A stretch of DNA of 64,000 nt from Apteryx mantelli (Eukaryota; Chordata; Aves; Apterygiformes; Apterygidae): assembly GCF_036417845.1 (NCBI RefSeq), contig NC_090020.1:43322425-43386424 (forward strand), read 5' to 3'. A program made the translations under genes and the position numbers. The stretch's first letter is position 1, and each line of letters starts with the position of its first letter. Under the pieces are notes generated by a model that worked only from the letters and a program-made list of their open reading frames with translations, made no database searches and was not told the DNA's origin. Positions 27,016-39,589 of this stretch are shown here, one piece after another.

Positions 27016-30000
27016 ATAAGGTATAATACCTACAGGACTCTGCATTTCATCTGAAGCTGACAAAACATACTTTATAAAGATTCATATGGCATACAGTGGG
27101 TCCTTCAACTCACTTTACTTCATGAAGCACAAATGTCATTCCTATAGCCAAGGGTTTTTGATTACATATCCTAGAGAAATGGTTAAGTACTAATTTTGAA
27201 CATCAGCTTCTGACAAAGAAATGTTTATGTTGCCCTTAATTGACTGAGTTGTAGTAAACGTAAGTGTATTAGTAGAATTACTTTCAAAGAGTAAAAATGG
27301 AAACAATGGTAAATTTCATTTACCTTGCTCAGTACATTTTTTTATTAATAGGTTTCAGTTCAGTAGATGAGCCAGACCAACTTCTACTGTTCTGTGCAGA
27401 GTAGAAATGTAAACACTTCGCATTTCCCACAACTGCTGACTTCGGGAGTGATGCTGAATATTGTTTCAAAAAAGCGTGCCAAGAGCCGGAGAGGTGGCAC
27501 AACGAGAAAGGGCACTACTGCCACCTAACGAGCCAGCACTCGAAGCTCTGTAACAGTGTTTCACTGTGTGTCTTACAGGGAGAAATAAAAGCTATCATAT
27601 TCATGATTAAAAGAAGAAGGGAAAAAAAAAAAAGAGTTCAGTTACAAATGAAGACAATTAATCATCACAAACCAATACTCTGAACACGTCAAATTTCTGT
27701 GCAAAAGGCTGAGTTATATGTAACTGTGGAGAAAAAAATCTTCAGAAGTATCTAGCTTCATATTTAATACACAGAGGGATCAAGCTGATGCAAAATACTT
27801 CACAAAAATTAATTATGCTCCAACACTTCTGTCAGCATGTAGGCAGGTATTAGACCATCTCAAACCTATTCTATACCGGGATGTTAGCATTCAGTAGTTA
27901 TCTTCACACCAAACCAGATTTTTAAATTTCAGTGTCTGGAATGTGAGAACATCGGCATGTTTTTCTTGTTCTACTGTTCTACTAAATGCCAGTTTTGGAG
28001 TTGTTATTCTAGGCTTGGAATTATTGCAAAAGAAACCAGATATTTGTATCTAATTATACCAATAAGAAGAAATAGAGAGGAATCAATTAACAATAATCTA
28101 CTTTCTGAATTCTGTTTGTAAAGGAAACAAGTAGTTTAAGCAAAATATACAACTCAGTCTATAATGGAAATGACTTCTCCATCTTACCACCTTTCTTCCC
28201 AAACTACTAACCTGCATGACTGTATCACTATATGGACAATTTTATCAAAAAGCCCACTTTGGACATCTATGGCCTGGGAGCTTTATTTGGTTTATCACTG
28301 CTTCCATACATACCTCTAATGGACAAGCCGCAGATAAAAATTTTATCTCAAGTTTTTGTTCATTTGTTTTAAAGCTAGAAAACCAAAGCAAAGAAAATAG
28401 CATCTTGTTCCACAATAGATATTGGAGTCTGGATTAGCTCTCAAATCCTAACTTAATATTTTATAAGCAGATCACAAACAGCTCACTATGAAGAAAACAA
28501 TGTGTCTAAAGCTATCTTTATGTTAAGAAATGATGACCAGAATCATAATGTAGCTAGATAACCAAAATGCAGACAATCAAATAGAGACAGTTATGCACTT
28601 AAATATCTTGTCACATAGTTCTACAAAACAATTTAGAAGAAGAAACATATAGCAGAACCTACTGAAGAAGTTTAAACATGAAAGAATAGAATTATCCAAG
28701 TTAGAATTTGGCTAGAACATAGACTTAACATTCTTTTCTCACAAAAAGTGCTAACAGGATCTTCATTTTTATCCAGGAAACAACAGGTAGAACCACAGGT
28801 TCAGCACCCAGGCAGAAGACGGGTACGCACGTCCCATTACCGTCTGCATTCTACCAGGGGATGGTCTGTCCATGTAATACCACACTTTGCTTTAACTGGG
28901 CTTAAATACAAATGTTGACTGTACTGAAAGGTAACTCGGTTGTACACATAGGGTTCTACTGTCTTCCTTATATAATGCACAAAATTCTACTAATTTCATC
29001 TTGTTCTAAAACAAAGTTGGGCAATTCACTCAAAACAAACTACATGCAAAGAAAATCAAGAGAATTTTCTTTTTGTAAAGTGTCACATTTTTCTCATGTT
29101 TCCTCACAGTTACTTTGTCATAGATTTGAATCTGTATGCTGTGCTTCTTAATGCAACTAGCACATAAAATATTGTGTGGTTCCTGTATATGTGTTTCAGA
29201 AACATAATGTGCAGTGAACAGCTGAAAAAAATAACTCTATTGCAGGTCCTGGTGTGAAGCACAACCATAAGCTCTACATTCTCTTATTCTACTAGAAATC
29301 AGAAATTCCACTCACATTAGTACAATTACTGTGATTGAAATGCAATGTGAAATCAGAATTGAGTTTCAAATCATTTTTTTTCCTCAAATCTTTTACATTG
29401 ACTCTTTCATTGATAAACATGAGAGACACCACAGAGGATAAGTCTTTCCAATTTCTATCAGCAAAATAAGGTGAACAGCCATTCATGTATTTAATTTAAA
29501 ACATGCTAACTAGCACAAGATACAGCTTATATGAATGAAGATCTTCGAAGCGCTGCTTGGCACTGAAACACCACCAGTCACTAAAATCCTTGAATATAAG
29601 ACTTTAGCTCAAAATCTCTAAAGCTTTGGCTTTCCATGGCCTTGCATACTATGTCATCTTTCACACGCATATACACAGAAAGGTTTCAAGTGATGAATAA
29701 TATAAGTATATACATGGTAGAAAGCAGCAAGGAACTAGGCATTAGATGTGTAATAAGTACCATTCACAAGATATGTGCTATAAAGATATTTTAGAGACAT
29801 AAAATAACCATATCTCCATGACATCTCTCCATTACCTCACTGCCCAAAGAGCTTACAACACAGCTCACAACCTCCAGCCAACTTAATGTGTATGCTAGTA
29901 CATCAGTACTTCACAATTTCAATCACCTAGTTGTTTAACAGTTTTGTAAAACAGAAATATGAAAAAAACGGTGAGATATTAACAATGATCAAGAGTTTCA

Positions 30001-30073
30001 ACTGCTGTCTCAAAACTTTAAACAAGGCCATGACCACAATTCATTCTTACTCTGTCAGACGTGCATTTTATAC

Positions 30074-30184
30074 CTTTGAATCTTCATTGCTCACTCCCAG
30101 CTCCAGCACAGCTTGAGGAGATTTCAGTTTTGCTTGCATGGACTCGGACATTTGAAGATTAAGCTGCCATCCAATTGTTTCAAG
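30074..30184 (-). CDS. COMMD10: COMMD10 coding exon 5 (start of COMM domain)
   Basis: This 37-codon phase-0 exon (residues 131-167) has a TTTTGTAG acceptor and an AAG/GTATAA donor. It encodes [12 protein letters not shown], then [21 protein letters not shown]. The conserved tryptophan (residue 136) and following leucines are typical of the COMM domain, which mediates COMMD-COMMD dimerisation. The rest of the domain would be on exons 6-7 to the left of the window. Confidence 0.95.
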
Positions 30185-33100
30185 CTACAAAACACAAATT
30201 TAGATTATAATCAGATGCTGCAGAAGCTCTGGGGGGATCAACTTTCAGTGTCTGTGAATGGTCTGTGTCAGTGAGCATGTTGTCAGGCTCTACATAAATG
30301 TTAAGCATTTTTATACCATGGACATTCTGCAAATTCTCCTGGACTGCAAGACAGATTTGCTTCTACCTCCAACCAAATTTAACAGTTCAAATTGCCTTTG
30401 ACCATCCAAAATACAGTGACTTAAAATGCTTCAGATCTGCTGGAACCAATCCATAGAACAAAATTAAGGATTCAAAATAAGGTGGATTTCTCCTCTAAGC
30501 AAAAGAGGATGGGCAAATTTGAGGCTTCCACTTATTACATATTTATTTTAGGGAAAAAATTTTATGAATAGTAATTTCTTAATCAACGGATCTACTTATG
30601 TGTGTTCTACCATATACAGATGTTAATGACAAAAATAATTCTGTGCTGCTTTTTAAATTTTTACTACTGAAAAGTCAAAAACCAGCTGAGCCTGTGAACA
30701 ACAGAATTTGCTCATTTTCAACAGAAACAACAAAAAAACACATCTCAAATCACTTTTTAATCATGCATCTAAAATGATATTCAAACATTATCAAGCTATG
30801 CCTCACGCGTGAAGGAGTATGTAAGAACAGAACTACAAGTCTTTCCGGAATTAACCTATAGCTTTCTTGAATAAAGAACAGGAGAAATCTGAAGTCTTAT
30901 CACGTAGCAGGTTAATTTGCACACAAAATTTTAATTCAATGTTCACCCTCTGTTAGTAAATATTTTAGCTGAATTGGTAAAATGAAAGTGTGCCACAGAC
31001 CAGTTAATACCTCTTACAGTTCAACAACTCAGTTAAAATCATCAGTAGCACAAAGCCACACCAGAGATGCTTGGCTGTGAACAGAAAAGCAGAGAAGCCA
31101 GTACTTATGCTGTTTCCTACAGTGACAGTAATCTCTAGATGACGGACTGGATAGGTAGTGAATGGTGGTAAATATCTTACATGGGCACAGCTCAAAGACA
31201 GAGCTTACGAAATATCTTACAACTATACCATTTCTATACAACCGTACCATTTATATATAATATCTTGCATACACTTTGTGTACTGCATACATAATACACC
31301 AGTTATATAATAAACATTGTAAGTTACATGACCAAGTATACCAACAAGAAGAAGAGGTATCGTGATCTATCAGCCACCAAGATAGTTCGGGAACTTAGCC
31401 AAACGCAGACACAGTTAACAGAAAAACATGGAGCAGTCTCAGAGTGACTTTGCATACAGCTACATATACAGGACAGTGTGAAGAAATTTAGCATATCAAC
31501 CTGCAGTCTATCAGCTGCTCTGCAATAAATGCCACTATTCAGGCTTCACTCTGCGGTAAAAATAATGTAGTTTACACATTAAATTAAAATCAATGAAAAG
31601 CATGCTTACAACACAGAAACTGGCACAGCTAACATGCTGTAAATATATTCTAGTGCATTTTGTAGTGGACTTATCTCTAAGAACAGTATATGCAGACTTA
31701 AGATGCTTTAAAGACAAATATTATAAATCCTAAAAGCAGATTAGTTTTTGGTCAGTTATCTGTTTTGATTTCTTCTAAGCTGATTACACACTGGTTAATG
31801 AAAATAACAGGGCACAACCCACCCCGCCCAGAAGTACCGCACAATCCAAAAGAGCAGTCACTTCTGCAAAAGCATTGCCAGGCCAATCACAATAAGTACA
31901 GATGAGCCTGCAAAGCCTTTGTTCTGGCCAGTATCTACATTACTTTGAACCTTTCTAGGCACACCAGCAAATTATGCTAGAATGAGACAGCCTGGAAAAC
32001 ATTTTTCTCTCCACAAACTTCAACAAAACTAACTAAAGAAATTAGAAAGTATACGTTTGTTTCTCTAGTCCACGCAGTGATAGAGATCTTGGGACCTTGA
32101 CTTACTCTAGCTTTCAGTGCAAGCATAAGAAGATCAGTTCAGTGTGGTTCAAAATCCATAATGGTCAACAGAGAAAGATCCAAGTGATGGATAACAGAGT
32201 GGCAGTGGGAGCAGTCCAAAGCAGGCAACAAAAGAAAGTACTAGCTATTTTGATGAAACATCTGCACCCATCTAACCACTAAGGCCAAACCTGGAGATTG
32301 CAAGCAAGCTCTGGAATTTGATGGCCCTTTGTATTGCCGTCACTGGTGTTCCAGCTAAGAGCTCCTCAATTTTGAAAGGACTTTTTAAATCAGTGCCTTA
32401 AACACTTTATTGTACTAGTATGGAAACCAAGGCTTAGAGAGGCTAGCATCTTATCCAGGATTATAAAATAATGCCAGCAGGGACAAAACCAATATCCTAG
32501 GAAGAGAGACTTTCAAGGCTTTGCTCTAGCTGTTAGACAATACACTGTGCATAACATGAAAAACAAATCATTAAAAGCAAGCAGATTCAGACTTACGACT
32601 TCTGCTTCACTTTTAACTCACCTCTATCCAGGAATATCATAGAGGGCTCAGAACAAACAATATATGTGGCAACACAGTGGTCTGAGCTCATAACTGAATA
32701 GCAGTCATAACTCTTTTTTTTATATTGCTTTACCTTAAAATTACTTTGTTTTTCTATATGATTCATGTGTCTTTTCTGTTTTAAATATAGCCATATGAGA
32801 ACAAGTTTTGATTAACAAACAGTATGCTGCCTAAGGCTTCAAAATGGTCTGCCTATTTCTTTGCATGAAAGGAAACTAGAACATATGTTTGGCCACAGTC
32901 ATGTTTACTTAGAAGACATTTAACATTCTGAAATATCAATTAACCTTTTGAGAGTGGAGACATGTTTCTGCGCAGTGGTTTTGTCAAGGCACTGTATTTG
33001 GTAGCCATGAAGCGGTACATATTTTAGGGCTACGTTTTTCAGAAGATACAAGGAGTGTTAAATTCTTAACAGTTAAAGGACTGTTAAATTATTTCCACTT

Positions 33101-36100
33101 CTGATATAATACAGGTCATAGAAAACAAAACAATGGGGAGAGTTTTTATGGTGCCAGAACTTGTGATAACATTCACATTTATGTGAAAAGCATTTACTGG
33201 GGGGAAAACAGTCTTTCTCTAGAACTAGCATGAAAATAAAGCCATACTTTTAGTTAGTGTACACCTTTAACTTCTTTTCACAAGTTCTTATCAGCAGTTT
33301 AGAAATGTGCGAGCAACATTAAGGAAAGCTACCTTGTCACTGCAACAATAAATACATTTGAAAATGTACTATTTAGCTCTGCAACTTCTCACTGATATCT
33401 CTGACACTCACTTAACCTCGGGGTTATGTTTTTTAAAAAAAGGAAGGGGGGCAAGCTGGAAAACAAGGAGAGGAAAAAATGTAGTTGTTAAATAAAACCA
33501 ATAGTAAGTAGGTATGAAAAACCTTCAGGTCTGTTCCATGAACACTACAGCAAAAGATCCATGGCAACTAAGATAGGGGAAGCTTCAAATTAGATCACCC
33601 CTGTAATCCTCCATTCTCTTGCCTACTGTCCTCTTCACTGAAATACTTTCCATACAAAACAGAAGAGCACAATATTTTATACATTAGGATAAGCAAATCA
33701 TTAGTAATCTACCACAGCTATGGTAAAATGTTTGCGTGAAAGCCACTCTCCACACAGGCTGCACAGCACCCATGCACACTGTAGACGTCGAGCCCTCTTT
33801 CACAGCTTATCTGATATGAACTTCATGCAAGGTCTCCAACCAAGAGAGGATTTCACATAGCCCACAGAATAACACCCATAAAATTCACTACTTCTCTCAC
33901 CACTTAATGCTCTTTGTGTTTTACATACTATTATATTAACCATACAGAAATCTGTCTGTTGGAATCCAGAAGAAAGAATGGACCGCAGCTTTGAGAGTGA
34001 AGGAAGACTGGAGGTCCAGGAGAGACACACGGCAGGGCCTCAACTTGAGGACAGAGAATGGAACTAAAGTCACTGAGAAACTGGCACTGAAAAAAAATGC
34101 TGGTAAGGAGCTTAATTTGGGAAAAGAAAGTAAGCGGGAACACTGAGAAGACAGAGAAAACTGAACGTGGAAGCAGAATTTCAGAGAATACATAAACACC
34201 TAAAATGTCTCCCCCAACACTGTCAGCTTCAGCCAACCAAAACTTCTGGAGCAGGGCCCAATATTTTTAAGGGAGGAGAGGAAAAAGGGGTTTTAAGTGC
34301 TCAATAGGTGCTGGAGCTGGGCAAGAGGGGATATTTTTCAAATTTGAGTCTTTGAGATACATTGAGATGACACTTACCATCTCTCTCTAGAGCCAAGAGG
34401 ACTAGAAGCTTGTTTTTAATCTTTAATGGAAAACTAAAGTTTCATATAAATTATCTGCTTCCAGAAGGTGAAGCTTTCAGAAGGTCATCCAATATCATAA
34501 TGAATCATTAGAGGAAACTCAGAAAATCGGTACTACTTCCCTGAAAACTCACCAATACAGCACAAAGAGTCTACTACCTAGTGCAACGCAAGCAAAATGC
34601 CAAAGTACCATGCAAACTATTATTTTTCCTCCATGGATAATCCACAGTTTGGCATCTATTTGTCCAATAAAAAGTGTTAAAAATATTGATCTCAGAAGAA
34701 AACAAGAGTCGCAAAAAATAAAGTATTGAACCAGTAAGAATTACAGTAGGGAAATATCGCTTGAATATATAAAAATCAACATGATCAGAGTTTTTACAAC
34801 AGCCAGACATTTAGACAGTTATGGAACAGCCAATCACTTTACATTTCAAATTTAACATATTATGAAGCTGCAGTTATTTCACTCAGATTCCTGAGCTCCA
34901 TTCCCTTGACAAGACTTGCTGCTTTCAGAACAGCTAGCTTTCCCTAAATAGAATTAAATAATACGTATTTCATTTCTGCACAAACAACCATTTTAGAATA
35001 TGATAGTTTTTAGTTAATTCAAGACTAAAAGCATTCTGCTATGATTCAGGACATGCGCAAATGCAGTTAATCAGCGTTACAGACTTAACACGATTCAACA
35101 AGTAGCTATAGATTAACCAGCTACAAGAAAGATTATGAAGATCTGGGCATATCCATTATTAGAATTCCAGATAAAAAAAATGACTGTATACATTTCTACA
35201 GTGAGAGATAAAAATGCTTATCACCATTTAGCAGACAACAAGAAAAAATTTCTTAAAAATAGAGTTTCATCTTAAAGTGAGAAAAACAGATTTCTGGACT
35301 GAATACTTGTTAACAAGTTTGACTGGGTGGGGAATATAGAAATAATTCTAAATTAATAGCAGTGTTCTGTAATTTTATATTTATGGGGGAAAAAAAGCTT
35401 AAGAAAGTCCACCATAGGCAAGGAACACTTAGTGCATGCGAACAACCCATTTTATGTAGCTTACTATTACTACTAATGTTTTCAATACTGCCAAAGGGCT
35501 CCTTACATTACACTCGGTAATGTTTGAAAACCAAATATATCATAACCTCATTTTTTAATAATTTTGATGATATTTGGAGGATCTATTTTGAGCATCATTT
35601 TCCATTGCTGCATGAGAGGGTTTATTTCCATTGTCAATTGGCTGTGTTCTGGCTTGTCTGTTTGCTTGCTTGTTTTAAAACAAAAAAAACCCCACATATT
35701 CCTTTTTAGGAAGGAAAGGTTTTCATTACCCCGAAGTTACTAAGGAACTTCTACAGCTTTTTAACACAAGTGGTATAGCTTGATTAGAAATTTAAAGCAA
35801 ACTGAGCTTGTGGCCCACAGTCAGAAATAAAAGCCAACAGGAGTGTCCTTTAGAGTAACTAGGTCACGCTGATGTGAATATTGAGAAGAAAAACACCTAC
35901 TAAGGAAATTATGGTATATGATATTAAATCTTATTGACCTAGTTCATAATGAGCTTATCAATCTGGTCAAATTGGCCTCCAGTGAGATGATTGCTAACTT
36001 GAGCAAAACTTAAAATAAATTGTAATATCTCTTTTAAAAATTCAAATCTTGGCACAGACCTGAGACTACTTCTAGCAGTACTACTGCTTCTGGCATTAGT

Positions 36101-39100
36101 GATGCTAAAGGACTTGATTAACATGAACATTCTTATTCTTGTTTCAGGCACAAAATGCTGTTTTAGATTTATATAGCAGAGAACTAACATCCAACTCTCC
36201 TTAACTCAAGGAGCCATTTTAAGGTAATTTACTTGCACTTCTGATTACTTTCCTTCACAGACAGGCTGATTAATTTGAAGACATGCTGATGCAGCGTAAT
36301 TGGCTTCATTTTTGTGAGCTTTTTAATAACCATATAATAGAAATAGAATGTCATGAAGAACTTTGTTGACTCATTCTTTATAGGTATCACAAAAGATACC
36401 AGTCTACTATGGAAAAGACAGAAGCCCAGCAAACTATTTCAGGAAAACAAACTAGGAAGGTTGCATCAAGACAGAAATTCGTTTCAAGCTCCACTGATAT
36501 AGGTCCAACTCTTTGATTTTATAATACTTTAATCCTTATTTTGAGAAGCCTTTCAGTTCAAAATGAACTAATATTTGTGACAACTTAAATGGTATTGCAC
36601 ATGAGATTATACCTTTCATAGCCTGAGAAAAAACTCTGCTTGTTTTTATAAAGCTCTTCCTGTAAGAAAATAAAATAAACATGCATGTGCAATGGCACTA
36701 TTATTACACTATCCAGAGTTACACTCTCCTCATCTATTTCTACCAAACAGGGGATGACTTTATCAGCACGTTACAGAAACGTTACCAGTTTACTTACTCT
36801 TATAAGTAAGGTCAACTTCACCACATCAATGCTGGAGCTTCCACTTAGTTAAAAGACTGCTTTAATTCACAATCTAAAGTAAATATTCATAATTTAAGAT
36901 TCCAAATTCTAAACTTCTACTGTTAGAAAGTTAAGAATAATTAACTCTATAGGAGATCATGTAACAGTACAGCTTGATTTATATATTAAAAGAGAGCAGC
37001 TTGGAGGAAAAACCACCCATGCTTCAGAAAGTAGACTTATGATAGCTGGAGAAATAAGATTCAAGAACTACCTTCTAACAGTACCAGCGGAAGCAGAAAC
37101 TACTAGATATTTTAAAGACAGAGCCTGAGAAATTTAGATCGTGCACTACATGATGTGACTGCTTGCAGTAATAGGGAGGTTGAACAACTCATGTCTCTTC
37201 CCACAGGTACTTTAGAAATGAACCTATTCTGTTTCCAAAGGCAACAATTACAGATGAAAAAAGCTATTTAAAACATGCATTACAAATGAAATCAGAATCT
37301 TTTGTTTTAACCTAGAAACTAATACACTCATTTTAGCTATTTTTCCCTCTAATTTCAGAGGAATAGTCCAACTTTAAAGGTAAAAACATTTCCTAGAAGG
37401 ATCTGAAATAGCTGTTTATATAATTTAAGACATCTGTAGTACTACTGTCACCAAAGCTGTTATGAACAGTGAAGTGAGAGATAATGGGATATGAAAGACA
37501 TCTTAAGCAAATCCCTTTCTCATATGATTATAATAGCACATATCACACTGACACAAAACATTCTTAAAATGTTTTTCAACTAACAAAATACTTTGAGGAA
37601 ATAAATCACCTGTAACAAAACAATTTTTCAAGTGCAAATTTTTTCCACTTACAAGACACTTATTTTAGCTCTTCTAATCAAATAACCTTTATGAATACAA
37701 GAACGCAAGTATGACTCTTTCACTCACACTAATTTTTGAAAGGGTGACTCCCGTAGTTCTCTCCATTGAAGGCCAAGCATTCCCTGTTTCATTGTAGTAA
37801 AAGAAAATCAGCTAGAATTCTGGCATATTAAAAGTTTGGGGATTCTTCCCCTCATCTTTCAACAATCAAACTAGCCAAAATGCTTACTAAATGGTAGCTG
37901 CATTCATGCATACTTTTCAACGCATCCTTCATCTACAGAGAGTATTATAACTCCTATCTATGGAAGTAATAAACTAACTACCAGCTTGGTATGGGTGACA
38001 GAGGATGAAAGGTGCATTACATATTAACTAAAACATTGGTCTACAACGCACTACTCTAACTTGAGACCTGTGTAATCACACCGATGTGAAACTAGAACAT
38101 GGCACCAAGCCAATTCCATCAAGGCTGCTCTGTAAAACGTGCAGCCTAAGATCCCAAGTCGGCTCTTCATCAGCCCATTCAGTATTGGAGAATCAAAAGT
38201 CATGATAATGTCATTTTTGCTGAACATGATAATGATACCTGAAGACAGTTTACCCAAGAGGACAAGAAAAGGATGAGAAAATGTGTCTGACTGAACTTCT
38301 CAAAGAGCTCTCCTAGTTAGTTTAACAAAAGATGGTTAATGCAGAGGAGACACCATTAGGATGAAGCCAAAGTGCGCTCAATGTAGCAAACATATTAAAA
38401 CAGAAAAAGGTGCACATTTTTAAGAGGAAGGCAACCAGCTACAGGAAAAATTTGCCAATCATCACAGGTAGATTCTTCATCACTGAAATTTTTTGTAATC
38501 AGGAAGAGATTGTTTCCCATAGGATAAGCCCTAGATCAAACAAGAGTTAGTTTAGTTTCCTACTGATATCAATCTCTAGCACTGGGAGTGGGGGGAGATG
38601 ACTGGCATAAACACATCAATGTCTACTCTTAATTATTGCTACTGACTTGTGTTAAGGTGGCATGAACATCTTTGAAGGAAACTCTGGTAACATGCCTCGA
38701 TGTTGCTGGCGGGGGGAGGGGGTTGTGTGTCTTTTTTTTTTTCAAGCAGGCCTCACTGTAATAACTGTTCCATGGAAAAGGAAGTCTGCAGTGAAACAAC
38801 TCGCTTTTCACAGAAAGAAATTATACCCTTTCCAAGGAATATTTACGTCCTTCCAACCAAATACTGAATTTTTATAAAGCATTTTTAAGTTTAGAATTCT
38901 CAGTAGAGACTGAAACAACCAATCTTGATGTTTAATTTTCCAATTAATCACTACCTGCTTGAAAGACAAATGATTAAATATTGAAAAGTATATTCCTAAA
39001 AAAAACCTAGCAGCAACAAAAATCCATCCAGGAGGGCAATGATGGTGACTATGTTTTTTCTATCCTTCTGTGTTCCAGCAGGTAACAGCAATTACTCATG

Positions 39101-39553
39101 AAAGTTAGTGGATTATTCTTCAAATGCAAAAATATTTCCGATTTATTTACTAGCTAAGTAATAATATCATTTGTCTGCCCCCACTAATACAATCTGTCTA
39201 CTCTAATTTCTTTAGGGGAATGACCTATGATCTGGTGTTTACAGGACAGTTCTTCAGAAATCTACATGAGGTCATAAGAAGGCATGAAGTCAAGACCCAA
39301 ATTCTGATGTTTTATTGCATCTGGAGGAAATACTCTAGAACTGGGTAAACACTTAGCAGAAATTGAACTGAGGTCAATTATTTTGATTTATATAAGAAGC
39401 AGTGACAGAAGGAAAAATAAAACTGAAGTCCTAGAACTCAGGAAGAGGGAATTACGAGGGTATTTTAGAAAACAGTTTTAAAATATATACAGGCATACCT
39501 CATTTTATTGCGCTTTGCTTTAGTGGGTCTTGCAGATACTGCAGGGGGGGTTG

Positions 39554-39589
<36 letters not shown>

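Larger units (their letters stand above)
1..30073 (-). other. COMMD10 intron 5 (incomplete)
   Basis: No coding exon is recognised in this 30 kb. It is AT-rich intronic DNA with short chance ORFs, three CR1 fragments (near 11.4, 24.4 and 26.6 kb), several homopolymer and AAAC-type microsatellites, an AT palindrome at 27.0 kb, and a locally GC-richer segment at 18.8-19.2 kb. The missing COMMD10 exons 6-7 would be expected left of base 1. No tRNA, snoRNA or microRNA hairpin is recognised. Confidence 0.85.

Noticed and set aside
33931..34236. Three overlapping minus-strand ORFs
   Set aside because: They sit opposite a purine-rich plus-strand tract, which lacks stop codons on its complement. Ser/Phe/Leu-rich products without similarity are a composition effect.
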